A stretch of 13,534 bases of DNA from JBFMAE01 sp040756085 (GTDB taxonomy: Bacteria > Desulfobacterota > BSN033 > UBA1163): the NCBI GenBank assembly GCA_040756085.1, contig JBFMAE010000341.1, positions 1 to 13,534 of the forward strand, written 5' to 3'. The notes beneath the pieces are model-generated. The model did not search any database. It saw only the letters and a list, made by a program, of their open reading frames with translations, and was not told the DNA's origin. Position numbers and translations under genes: made by a program. Below, in pieces: positions 6,353-13,288 of the stretch. The number at the start of each line of letters is the position of its first letter. Within the stretch, counting starts at the first letter, position 1.

Positions 6353-7597
6353 ATGTCTCTCATTTCAAATCGTGATTTTCTTCCGTATTCTCCACTAATA
6401 GGCATCTATACGGGCAGCGGCGCCTCTCATTCATGGCTCTGGTTCGTTGAAATCCTTGACCGTATGAGTTTTTATAATATCCATTTTGTAGACGAGGAAG
6501 ATATCCTATCAAACGGTTTAGATCTCCTAGATGTTCTGCTCATGTCAGGGGGAGATACTTTTGCCATCGCAGAAGGGCTTGGAACAGAAGGCTCGGATAA
6601 ATTGAGAAGTTTTATAGAAGGGGGAGGACTCTATATCGGTACATGTGCTGGAGCCTATCTTCCCTTGAGATCCTCCATGGAGTTCCTGAATCAATTTAAT
6701 TTTATCAATGTGAAGATCTCCAATATTTCGCGAAGACTTTCAGAATCCGAACGACGTTTATTCCAGAAACATTCCTGTAGTTCTTATGGTTGTGATTTTG
6801 TCTATCATGTCGTGAGAGAGGATGTCCTTTTAGAAATGGTGAATGGTCATCAAGCCGATGGGAAAAAAGAGATCATTGCCCCTCTTTATGGTGGTCCATC
6901 GATGTTACCTTCAGAGGATATTGAGCCCATTGCCATTTATAAAGGTTTTACAAAAAAGACAAAATTCCTTGTCGAGGAAGAATTAGCTAAGAAGACCTTG
7001 ATTGGGAATATTGCCGTGGCCAAAAAGTCAATGGGAAAGGGTCATCTCTATATATTCGGCCCCCACTTCGAGCATCCTCATTATCCCTCGTGTAATCTCT
7101 TTCTTGCAGGGATCATTTGTAAAGAGCGGAATGGAAGACCTTATAATATTCAAAAAGATTTTTCTGAAGATCCTCAATACCGAATCAAAGGGGAAGCCTT
7201 GAGAGGGTTATTAAAAGATCTGAAGAGGGAACTGAGCAATTCACGTATTATGGCTTCAGGCATGAGTGACTTTTCGGAAAGCTGGTTGATCGGAAATAAA
7301 TATTATGAACCGGGGAAGATAGGTGTTTTTATAAATACGGTTTGGGATAAGCTAAAGGATCTCGATTCCATGCCTGATTTCGAAGGGGATAAAAATCTGT
7401 TGCTACGATGTATAGAAATTTCTAAAAGCATCACAAAAGATATGAGGACGATCAAATCTGAGATGAAAGAGCAGGGAGATGCCACCCCTCTTGCGTCGAA
7501 ATTGTTGTTAAGTTTGAAGATATTGTCTTCCAACTTTTTTACATTTTACTTTAAAGTAAAAAGGAATCAGTTTCAGGGCCCTTGGGGGAATAGGTGA
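6353..7597 (+). CDS. BPL_N-domain (class I glutamine amidotransferase-like) protein
   Basis: The first 260 or so residues form a class I amidotransferase-like fold of the BPL_N type (related to the N-terminal domain of eukaryotic biotin-protein ligase). Visible are IGIYTGSGASHSW (residues 16-28), SGGD (65-68), the nucleophile elbow GTCAGAY with Cys98, and GPHFEHP with His238 and Glu240 as likely triad partners. The remaining 150 residues are helical and charged and match no family I recognise. The substrate is unknown; family members are linked only loosely to ligase or peptidase-like chemistry. The start is uncertain: ATG 6353 and TTG 6332 are in frame and both lack a good ribosome-binding site. 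The stop overlaps the next start by 4 bases (GTGA), implying translational coupling to the FeS subunit of the redox complex. There is no signal peptide, so it is likely cytoplasmic. Confidence 0.78.
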   Translation: MSLISNRDFLPYSPLIGIYTGSGASHSWLWFVEILDRMSFYNIHFVDEEDILSNGLDLLDVLLMSGGDTFAIAEGLGTEGSDKLRSFIEGGGLYIGTCAGAYLPLRSSMEFLNQFNFINVKISNISRRLSESERRLFQKHSCSSYGCDFVYHVVREDVLLEMVNGHQADGKKEIIAPLYGGPSMLPSEDIEPIAIYKGFTKKTKFLVEEELAKKTLIGNIAVAKKSMGKGHLYIFGPHFEHPHYPSCNLFLAGIICKERNGRPYNIQKDFSEDPQYRIKGEALRGLLKDLKRELSNSRIMASGMSDFSESWLIGNKYYEPGKIGVFINTVWDKLKDLDSMPDFEGDKNLLLRCIEISKSITKDMRTIKSEMKEQGDATPLASKLLLSLKILSSNFFTFYFKVKRNQFQGPWGNR

Positions 7598-8178
7598 AAA
7601 AGATTAAATATGGCATGGTCATAGACCTCCGTCGGTGCATTGGTTGCCATACCTGTGAAGTAGCCTGCAAGATGGAAAACAGGGTTCCACTCGGTGTGTG
7701 GCCAGCATGGGTCAAACAGATTGAAAAGGGGTTCTATCCGAATGTGAGGAAGTCCTTTCTCCCGATTCTCTGCGACCACTGCGACAACCCCATCTGCGTC
7801 ACCGTCTGCCCGACCAATGCTTCCTTTAAACGGAAAGATGGGATTGTGATGATCGATCCCCATACCTGCATCGGATGCCGATATTGCATGGCAGCTTGTC
7901 CTTACGCGGTTAGATATGTTCATCCCATTCAAAAGATCGTTCAGAAGTGTTCCTTCTGTTCACACCGGGTAGATGCTGGACTCAAGCCTGCTTGTGTAGA
8001 AGCTTGTGCCACCGGGGCAAGGGTATTCGGAAATCTTCTCAATCCTCGAGAGGAAGTGGCGATTCTTAAAAACACACATCCTGTTCAAACGATCAAGCCG
8101 GAATACGGAACCCACCCCAATATTTACTATATAGGTTTGGACAAGGATGCCGTCTCCTCCATCGGTAAACCACGTTAG
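7594..8178 (+). CDS. Four-cluster ferredoxin-type subunit of a molybdopterin redox complex (PsrB/QrcC-like)
   Basis: This 194-residue electron-transfer subunit should link the molybdopterin subunit to the NrfD membrane subunit. It holds four cysteine groups: C15/18/21/25, C60/63/68/72, C92/95/98/102 and C119/122/134/138, the usual four [4Fe-4S] layout of the HybA/NrfC/PsrB family. It lacks its own signal peptide, so if periplasmic it would be carried out with the Tat-exported partner encoded at 9370. The GTG start at 7594 is supported by the family N-terminus (KYGMVIDLRRCIGC) and by the 4-base overlap with the upstream gene; an internal ATG at 7615 would remove conserved residues. GGGGG upstream can act as the ribosome-binding site. 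Closest functional analogues are QrcC, PsrB and TtrB; sequence alone does not separate them. Confidence 0.9.
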   Translation: MKKIKYGMVIDLRRCIGCHTCEVACKMENRVPLGVWPAWVKQIEKGFYPNVRKSFLPILCDHCDNPICVTVCPTNASFKRKDGIVMIDPHTCIGCRYCMAACPYAVRYVHPIQKIVQKCSFCSHRVDAGLKPACVEACATGARVFGNLLNPREEVAILKNTHPVQTIKPEYGTHPNIYYIGLDKDAVSSIGKPR

Positions 8179-8218
8179 AAATTCTAGCGGGGCATTATTT
8201 CTAACGGGGTAAAGGAGA
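8173..8218. repeat. CGTTAGAAAT/TTTCTAACGGGG repeat, copy B
   Basis: A perfect 10-base inverted repeat pairs CGTTAGAAAT (8173-8182, overlapping the stop of the FeS-subunit gene) with ATTTCTAACG (8197-8206), with a 14-base loop containing TCTAGCGGGG. Positions 8198-8218 are identical to 4938-4958 in copy A. There is no U-run, so a terminator is unlikely; the AAAGGAG tail lies just upstream of the NrfD gene. Confidence 0.78.
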
Positions 8219-8233
8219 AAGGTAAGTCTCATC

Positions 8234-9127
8234 ATGATCGAGATCTTACACAATGTGGAGCATCAAGAGGCAACGGGTATATTGATCGCCATCTATTTTT
8301 ACCTCACAGGAATTAGTGCGGGGTCTTTTATCCTCTCAACCCTAGCCTATGTCTTTGGTCAAACAAAATTTAAGCCGATCGGAAAGATCGCTGTCATTCT
8401 GGCGACCATCGTTCTGATCATTGCTCCAATGGCATTGCTCATTCATGTTGGAAGACCCTTTCGAGCTTGGAGACTCTTTTATAATATCAACTTTACATCA
8501 CCTATCTCATGGGGTTCCTTTTTGCTGACCCTCTATCCGATCGACTGTCTCATTTATGGGTATTTCATCTTTAAGAACAATGCCAAGATGACAAAGCTCT
8601 TTGGGCTCATCGGCATCCCTCTGGCGATCGCTGTTCATGGATATTGCGGATTTATCCTTGGCTTTGCCAAGGCCAGACATCTCTGGAATACGGCTTTGAT
8701 GCCCATCTTATTTCTTGTCTCGGCTGTTGTATCTGGAATCGCTTTGGTGATCTTTGTGGTGTATATCAAAGATAAGTTTTTCTCCCAGGAGCGGAAAGTG
8801 AATGAGGAACTGATCTTTGACCTGGCAAAATTGATGGGGGGTTTTCTTCTCCTCGATCTTTTCCTCGTATTGAGTGATGTACTTATTTTGTTGGCCGGTA
8901 GTGAGGATGCCATCCGAGCAGGTTGGCTCCTCTTGACTGGTAAATTTGCCATCCCATTCTTGGGCATTGAGAACGGGTTGGGCAAGATAATACCAGCGAT
9001 TTTAATATTCTCAACAAAGCTCAGGACGACTGATCGAATCGTATTGGCCTCCTTTCTGGTCATGGTGGGCATCTTTTTCATGAGGTTCGTTGTGGTTCTT
9101 GCAGGAGAATATTATCCTCTGATCTAA
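8234..9127 (+). CDS. NrfD/PsrC-type polytopic membrane subunit
   Basis: This 297-residue integral membrane protein has about eight hydrophobic segments (roughly residues 13-38, 50-71, 90-112, 123-145, 153-178, 199-222, 235-258 and 268-290). Family landmarks are the ATGILIAIYFYLTGISAG first helix, HVGRP at 71-75 and the GFILGFAKARHLWNTALMPILFL block at 139-161. NrfD proteins bind quinone near the periplasmic face, carry no haem and exchange electrons with the adjacent FeS subunit; some couple this to ion translocation. The pairing with the genes on either side makes this the membrane anchor of the molybdopterin complex. Start ATG 8234 is the only in-frame start after the TAA at 8210-8212. A short AAAGG sits 11 bases upstream, and a stronger AAAGGAG in the repeat lies further away. 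Confidence 0.92.
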   Translation: MIEILHNVEHQEATGILIAIYFYLTGISAGSFILSTLAYVFGQTKFKPIGKIAVILATIVLIIAPMALLIHVGRPFRAWRLFYNINFTSPISWGSFLLTLYPIDCLIYGYFIFKNNAKMTKLFGLIGIPLAIAVHGYCGFILGFAKARHLWNTALMPILFLVSAVVSGIALVIFVVYIKDKFFSQERKVNEELIFDLAKLMGGFLLLDLFLVLSDVLILLAGSEDAIRAGWLLLTGKFAIPFLGIENGLGKIIPAILIFSTKLRTTDRIVLASFLVMVGIFFMRFVVVLAGEYYPLI

Positions 9128-9203
9128 AAATCGTATTAGTCACTTATGAATAAGATTTTGCGCAAAGTGGCAACAAAGTTATTCTCGATCGAGCGAATTT
9201 TAA

Positions 9204-9358
9204 ATACGAAGCACGAAATCCGGGCGAAGCATCCCGCAGGGATCAATTCGAAACAATCTCCAAATGACCAAATTTTAAATGTTCGAAACAAATAAACCAT
9301 GTAGGGAACGGTTTCAAACCGTTCTCTACGAATTTTGAATTTTGAAAATTTGAATTTG
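9204..9358. repeat. In-phase heptad array with embedded palindrome
   Basis: Between the NrfD and molybdopterin genes, 91 bases (9204-9294) can be read as 13 heptads in constant phase. They include ATACGAA, GCACGAA, ATTCGAA, CCAAATG, ACCAAAT and GTTCGAA. A second tract of four heptads (AATTTTG, AATTTTG, AAAATTT, GAATTTG) at 9331-9358 has opposite orientation. The palindrome described separately sits between them. A 49-codon open frame from 9146 to 9295 runs through the repeat and is not considered a gene; nothing else was seen in this 242-base spacer. Confidence 0.72.
9301..9329. repeat. Near-perfect 14-bp palindrome (REP-like)
   Basis: GTAGGGAACGGTTT (9301-9314) and AAACCGTTCTCTAC (9316-9329) pair over 14 bases with a single G-T mismatch, separated by one base; in RNA the innermost pairs would open as a loop. 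No T-run follows, so it looks like a dispersed REP-type palindrome rather than a terminator. Confidence 0.75.
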
Positions 9359-9369
9359 ATGGAAGGCTA

Positions 9370-11580
9370 ATGATTTCTCTTACCCGTAGAGTCTTTTTAA
9401 GGACCGGAATCCTTGGGACCGCTGGCTTTGCCCTCGGGAGCCAATTGGATAAATTGCTCTATGCGTTTGAAAAGGATGGGGACCTTTATTCCTTTCAAAA
9501 AGCCATGAGACCCTTTACGCTGATCCCTTCTATTTGTCTTCAGTGTCAAGCCGGCTGTGGATTGTTTGGAATGGTCGTAGATGAGGAGCTCATCGGCGTA
9601 TTAGGCAATCCCCGATATCCAAATAACAAAGGTGGCCTTTGTGCCAGAGCCATTGCTGGGGTAAATCTTGCCTACGATCCAGAAAGAATCCTTTATCCTC
9701 TAAAGAGAAAAAAGGAAAGAGGTGGCAATCGGTGGGAAAAAATATCCTGGCAAGAGGCCCTTCGTGAGATCTCATCAAGGCTGGCGGAATTAAGATCGAA
9801 AGGACAAAGCCGAAGGTTTGTGGTTCAAACAGGGGTGGATGATGGCGCAACCCCAGCCAAAAGCATTCTCAAAAAGATTGGACCTCCAACCCTGATCGAT
9901 GATCTTTATCTATGTGACCTAAACCGAATAAAGGCCCATGAGTTGGTATGGGGAGAAGAAGGGGGTGGGGCGGATGTGGCTCATAGCCACACCATCCTCA
10001 ACTTTGGTTCCAATCCCTACGAGAACCATGAAAGTTATATTCCTTTTGTTCAAAGGTTAATTTCAGCAAGGATCCGCAATCATGCCAAACTCATCACGTT
10101 TGAAGTGAGACTTTCCAATACGGCTGGCCGAAGTGATGAATGGCATCCTGTCAGGCCTGGAACAGATATGGCTGTGATTCTGGCCATCTGCAAGATGATA
10201 TTGGAACATGGTCAGGCAGACAAAGCCTTTTTAACTCAATGGACCAATCTATCACCCGACCAGATTCTTTCCTATTTAGCTCCTTATACCCCTCAAATGG
10301 CTGAAAGAGAAAGCGGCGTCCCTGCTAAAGAAATCATCAAGGTCGCTCATGACTTTGCTACCTTTAGACCTTCTGTTGCCTTTTGCGGGAACAGCTTAAC
10401 CCATCAACGTTCTGGTACTTATCATCAAATGGCCATCCTCCTTCTCAATGCCCTGGTCGGGAACATCGATCAAAAGGGAGGATACTGTCTCCCGAAAAGA
10501 GTCCGTTTTGAAGAGCCAGATATTCCTTCCATCGTCTCTGGAATTGACCATCTGATCGATGAAGAAAAAAGAGCAATTGGTTTCTATCTGACCTATCTCT
10601 CAAACCCTGTCTATGCGGACCCCTCTGGGAAACGGATTGCAGAGATATTAAAGGATGAAAAGTTGGTTCCTTTTTATGTAGCCGCTGATACCCATCTCAC
10701 AGAGACCTCCCTCTTCGCTGATATCATCCTTCCTATCGCCACCCATTTCGAAAGCTGGGGATTGGATTCAAGACAGGCCATGGATAGGGTTCCCTACGTC
10801 GGTCTTCGTCAACCTCTGATAAAACCAAAAGGTGAGGCAATCTCTTTCTCTCATTTCCTTTGTACGATTGGAAAGCGGATCGATAAAGGCATTGAACTTG
10901 ACGAAAAAAGATATATCAGGGCGCAACTCAAGAGGATGAAAGGTTTTGAAGGGGTTGATGGAACAAAGCGTTTAGAAAAAGAGGGATTCTGGTTAAACCC
11001 AAATTTGAGCCCATCCTATGAGTCATATCGACCATCCGGTTTTAAGACCCCTTCCCGGAAGATGGAGCTTTACACTTCAAGACTTAAAAAGGAAGGGCTT
11101 TCTCCTTTCCCGATGTATAAAGAAAGTGATAAAAAAGCAAATTTAAATCATGGCGAACTATTCTTAACGACCTTTAGCAAAAATGTAGCAACACGATACA
11201 ATCCGAACTCAAAGTGGCTCTCCGAGATATTTCATGAGAATCCACTTTGGATAAACGAAAAGACTGCTACAAGGTTTGGTATCGTAGAAGGGGAAAGGGT
11301 TGAAATCCACTCAAAAGGGATGATGACGACCGTTCAGGTTCATTTAACGCAATCCGTCCATCCAGAGGTGGTAGCGATTGCAAGAGATCTTGGTCATTGG
11401 GCATATGGACATGTGGCAAAAGGTAAAAAATTTAAAAGCTCGGATGCCGATACCTCCTTAATCTGGTGGGGCAATGGTAAAAGTTTTCATGTAAACTGGC
11501 TAATCCAAGAGGAAAGAGATAGGGTGAGCGGTGGAATAAGTGGGATACCTACCCTCGTGAAGATAAAGAGAGAGCTCTGA
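9370..11580 (+). CDS. Tat-exported molybdopterin oxidoreductase, catalytic subunit (PsrA/QrcB-like)
   Basis: This 736-residue protein is the molybdopterin-family subunit of the complex. The N-terminus has a twin-arginine signal (TRRVFLRTG, Arg6-Arg7) followed by a hydrophobic stretch, indicating folded export to the periplasm. A [4Fe-4S] site follows at C56-x2-C59-x3-C63 and C91. Cys182 (LYLCDLN) sits where PsrA-type enzymes carry the metal-ligating cysteine. Typical blocks are NFGSNPYENH, DEWHPVRPGTDMAV, LLLNALVGNIDQKGGY and the C-terminal dinucleotide-binding domain with NPLWINEKTATRFGIVEGERVEI. Candidates include polysulfide, thiosulfate or tetrathionate reductase, or a Qrc-type subunit in which the site is non-catalytic. 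The pentahaem cytochrome downstream favours Qrc-like electron exchange, but this is inference. GGAAGG lies three bases before the ATG. Confidence 0.9.
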   Translation: MISLTRRVFLRTGILGTAGFALGSQLDKLLYAFEKDGDLYSFQKAMRPFTLIPSICLQCQAGCGLFGMVVDEELIGVLGNPRYPNNKGGLCARAIAGVNLAYDPERILYPLKRKKERGGNRWEKISWQEALREISSRLAELRSKGQSRRFVVQTGVDDGATPAKSILKKIGPPTLIDDLYLCDLNRIKAHELVWGEEGGGADVAHSHTILNFGSNPYENHESYIPFVQRLISARIRNHAKLITFEVRLSNTAGRSDEWHPVRPGTDMAVILAICKMILEHGQADKAFLTQWTNLSPDQILSYLAPYTPQMAERESGVPAKEIIKVAHDFATFRPSVAFCGNSLTHQRSGTYHQMAILLLNALVGNIDQKGGYCLPKRVRFEEPDIPSIVSGIDHLIDEEKRAIGFYLTYLSNPVYADPSGKRIAEILKDEKLVPFYVAADTHLTETSLFADIILPIATHFESWGLDSRQAMDRVPYVGLRQPLIKPKGEAISFSHFLCTIGKRIDKGIELDEKRYIRAQLKRMKGFEGVDGTKRLEKEGFWLNPNLSPSYESYRPSGFKTPSRKMELYTSRLKKEGLSPFPMYKESDKKANLNHGELFLTTFSKNVATRYNPNSKWLSEIFHENPLWINEKTATRFGIVEGERVEIHSKGMMTTVQVHLTQSVHPEVVAIARDLGHWAYGHVAKGKKFKSSDADTSLIWWGNGKSFHVNWLIQEERDRVSGGISGIPTLVKIKREL

Positions 11581-11601
11581 AAAACCGTTTTTTCGCTCTC
11601 T
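11569..11601 (+). other. Imperfect hairpin at the end of the molybdopterin gene
   Basis: AGAGAGC (11569-11575) pairs with GCTCTCT (11595-11601), and an inner GAAAAA/TTTTTTC pairing continues the stem around CCG. It spans the stop codon of the upstream gene. The inner stem is A/T-only and no trailing T-run exists, so a terminator role is doubtful; it may slow 3' exonucleases. Confidence 0.35.
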
Positions 11602-11602
11602 T

Positions 11603-11722
11603 GATTACGAAGATTGCAAAAAATGATTCCACAGATTTTTCTTTATTTTCAATGGATTTCTAATCGGTGTAATCGTTTCATAATCCGTGTAATCAGAGAT
11701 TTCAGGATTTTTTAGAAATCTC
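11603..11722. repeat. Degenerate GATTAC-type repeat with opposing arms and terminal hairpin
   Basis: TAATCGGTGTAATC (11661-11674) and TAATCCGTGTAATC (11681-11694) differ at one base. GATTCCACAGATTT (11625-11638) is an 11-of-14 match to their reverse complement, so the arms are opposed. A perfect 8-base inverted repeat follows (GAGATTTC 11696-11703, GAAATCTC 11715-11722). The tract fills the spacer upstream of the cytochrome gene. Confidence 0.65.
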
Positions 11723-11737
11723 AAAGAAGAGTGGCGG

Positions 11738-12349
11738 ATGATGGCCCGGTTAAGTTTGTCACAGAAAGCATGGCTGATTGGTATCGTGATGGCAGGGATA
11801 TTTCTCTGCGTCAATCTTATATTCTTCCTCATCGGCTACACGACTACCCATCCTTTTGAATGTAAGAGTTGCCATCCAGGTTCGCACAAGCTGTGGAAAG
11901 AGAATAAGGTTCATAGACAGAGTATCACGTGCACCTTCTGCCACAGCAGCCATTCGAGCAGCCAATTTGCCTATGCTCCGAGCAGGCTCTCCAATATGCC
12001 CAAAGAATTGGATCGGGACTGCATCAAATGCCATAAGAACTATATGGAGGAGAAGAAAAAGAAGATCATGGTCTTCGCCGAACAATTAGATGAGAGCGGA
12101 AAAGTGCAAAAGGTCTTCGGCCCCTGGAAGCTAAAAGAGATCACCTGCAGAACCAAATTGTCTTGTGTCCTCTGTCATAAGAATATCGCTCATGATCGGG
12201 GTTCTTCTCCGTCCAACCTTCCAAGGGTGGATTACTGCGCGGAATGCCATTACCATCGGGAAAAGGATCCCTTTTGTCAGGTTTCTCCAAAGCCCAGGTT
12301 GGTTTTTGTAGAAGATGGAAAGAGAAAGATTTCTCAGGCTATTCGATAG
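11738..12349 (+). CDS. Membrane-anchored pentahaem cytochrome c
   Basis: This 203-residue protein has one N-terminal membrane helix (residues 12-33) and then a periplasmic domain with five CxxCH haem c sites: C42KSCH, C65TFCH, C95IKCH, C143VLCH and C167AECH. It most resembles NapC/NrfH- and QrcA-type small multihaem anchors, which move electrons between the membrane and periplasmic partners. QrcA has six haems, so this would be a five-haem variant; ActA of alternative complex III also has five. There is no cleavable signal motif, so the helix probably stays as an anchor. Two tandem ATG codons (11738, 11741) follow a GTGGCGG ribosome-binding site. Its stop is 11 bases before the next start, indicating co-transcription with the cytochrome b gene. 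Confidence 0.9.
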   Translation: MMARLSLSQKAWLIGIVMAGIFLCVNLIFFLIGYTTTHPFECKSCHPGSHKLWKENKVHRQSITCTFCHSSHSSSQFAYAPSRLSNMPKELDRDCIKCHKNYMEEKKKKIMVFAEQLDESGKVQKVFGPWKLKEITCRTKLSCVLCHKNIAHDRGSSPSNLPRVDYCAECHYHREKDPFCQVSPKPRLVFVEDGKRKISQAIR

Positions 12350-12360
12350 AGGGAAAACGA

Positions 12361-13266
12361 ATGCGATTAACTTGGATTAGGTTAATCTCAGCCACGCTTT
12401 TGGTGGTGAGCCTTCTTCTCACGTTAAATATGAAAGTCTTTGCCAGTGAACCTTATGTGAAACAAACAAAAAAGGATTGTGTGGAATGCCATGTCGATAA
12501 GTACTACCCGGGCAAAGACTTCTTCAGGGCAGAGACCAAGACAAAATGGCATTATCATTGGTGGGCTTTCAGTCTTTTCCTTTTTGTATTTTGTGCTGGG
12601 ATACTGGGGAAGGTCTATGTATGGAGTATGGGTCGTGGGAAAATCCTTCCGAGAAAAGAGATAGAACAAAAGAGAATGGCCAATTTTCTATTTTTTGAGG
12701 CCATCCTTCAAAGAAAACTCTTCAAAGAGAGTCGATTGAGATGGTTCATCTATTTATCCGAATCGTTTGGATTTATGGCACTCTTTTTCGTATTTCTGGT
12801 GTTTGTCTTTACTCGATTTGTCTTTAAGATAGATTTTTTTACGAAAGGCGCTGGTGGTTTGATCTTAGATTTTTTAATGGATTTCCTGGGACTGCTCATC
12901 TTGAGTGGAACGATCGCCTCCTTTATCCGAAGGTCAATCAAACGTCCAAATATGATCACGGAGAGGGAGGATATTGTCGCTGTTTTGCTTTTATTTTTCA
13001 TCGTCCTCACCGGCTTCCTCCTCGAGGCTTTTCGGCTGGCTGTCCTGCCGATCTCTTTTGAATCCTATTTTTCCTTTGTGGGCTTAGCCATGGCCAGCCT
13101 GTTCCGGCAGATCCCCTTAGCCTGGACAGATATCCACTTTTATACCTGGTTGGTTCATGCGACTATCGTCTTCATCTTTTTAGCCTATATCCCTTTTAGT
13201 AAATTTATTCATTTTATTGCATGTCCTGTTTCGATTTTAGCCTCCTCTTCCGATCCTCAAGGATAA
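12361..13266 (+). CDS. Haem c-bearing NarI/DsrM-type cytochrome b membrane subunit
   Basis: This 301-residue protein begins with a likely signal sequence (residues 1-29, ending VFAS), followed by a single haem c motif C40VECH44 and then about five membrane helices of the NarI/DsrM/TmcC type (from near 66, 135, 167, 206 and 262). Histidines that could ligate haem b are H64, H66, H259, H266 and H284; the RRSIKRPN...EDIVAVLLLFFIVLTGFLLEAFRL and FIFLAYIPFSKFIHFIACPV blocks are typical of DsrM, TmcC and ETF:menaquinone oxidoreductase membrane domains. It should exchange electrons between menaquinone and the FeS protein encoded next. ATG 12361 is chosen over an in-frame start at 12244 that would overlap the cytochrome gene and spoil the signal peptide; GAGGG lies a few bases upstream. 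The haem c motif in front of the NarI fold is unusual. Confidence 0.85.
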   Translation: MRLTWIRLISATLLVVSLLLTLNMKVFASEPYVKQTKKDCVECHVDKYYPGKDFFRAETKTKWHYHWWAFSLFLFVFCAGILGKVYVWSMGRGKILPRKEIEQKRMANFLFFEAILQRKLFKESRLRWFIYLSESFGFMALFFVFLVFVFTRFVFKIDFFTKGAGGLILDFLMDFLGLLILSGTIASFIRRSIKRPNMITEREDIVAVLLLFFIVLTGFLLEAFRLAVLPISFESYFSFVGLAMASLFRQIPLAWTDIHFYTWLVHATIVFIFLAYIPFSKFIHFIACPVSILASSSDPQG

Positions 13267-13288
13267 CTCACAGGAAGGAGGAAAAGAA

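Noticed and set aside
8173..8206. Rho-independent terminator after the FeS subunit gene
   Set aside because: The hairpin is followed by GGGGTAAAGG rather than a T-run, and a second, longer-spaced copy occurs elsewhere as a repeat.
9146..9295. 49-codon open frame from ATG at 9146 in the NrfD-molybdopterin spacer
   Set aside because: It has no ribosome-binding site and most of it is translated heptad repeat, so the composition is explained by the repeat.
12244..12360. 39-codon N-terminal extension of the cytochrome b gene
   Set aside because: It overlaps the pentahaem cytochrome gene, and a clean signal peptide starts at ATG 12361.
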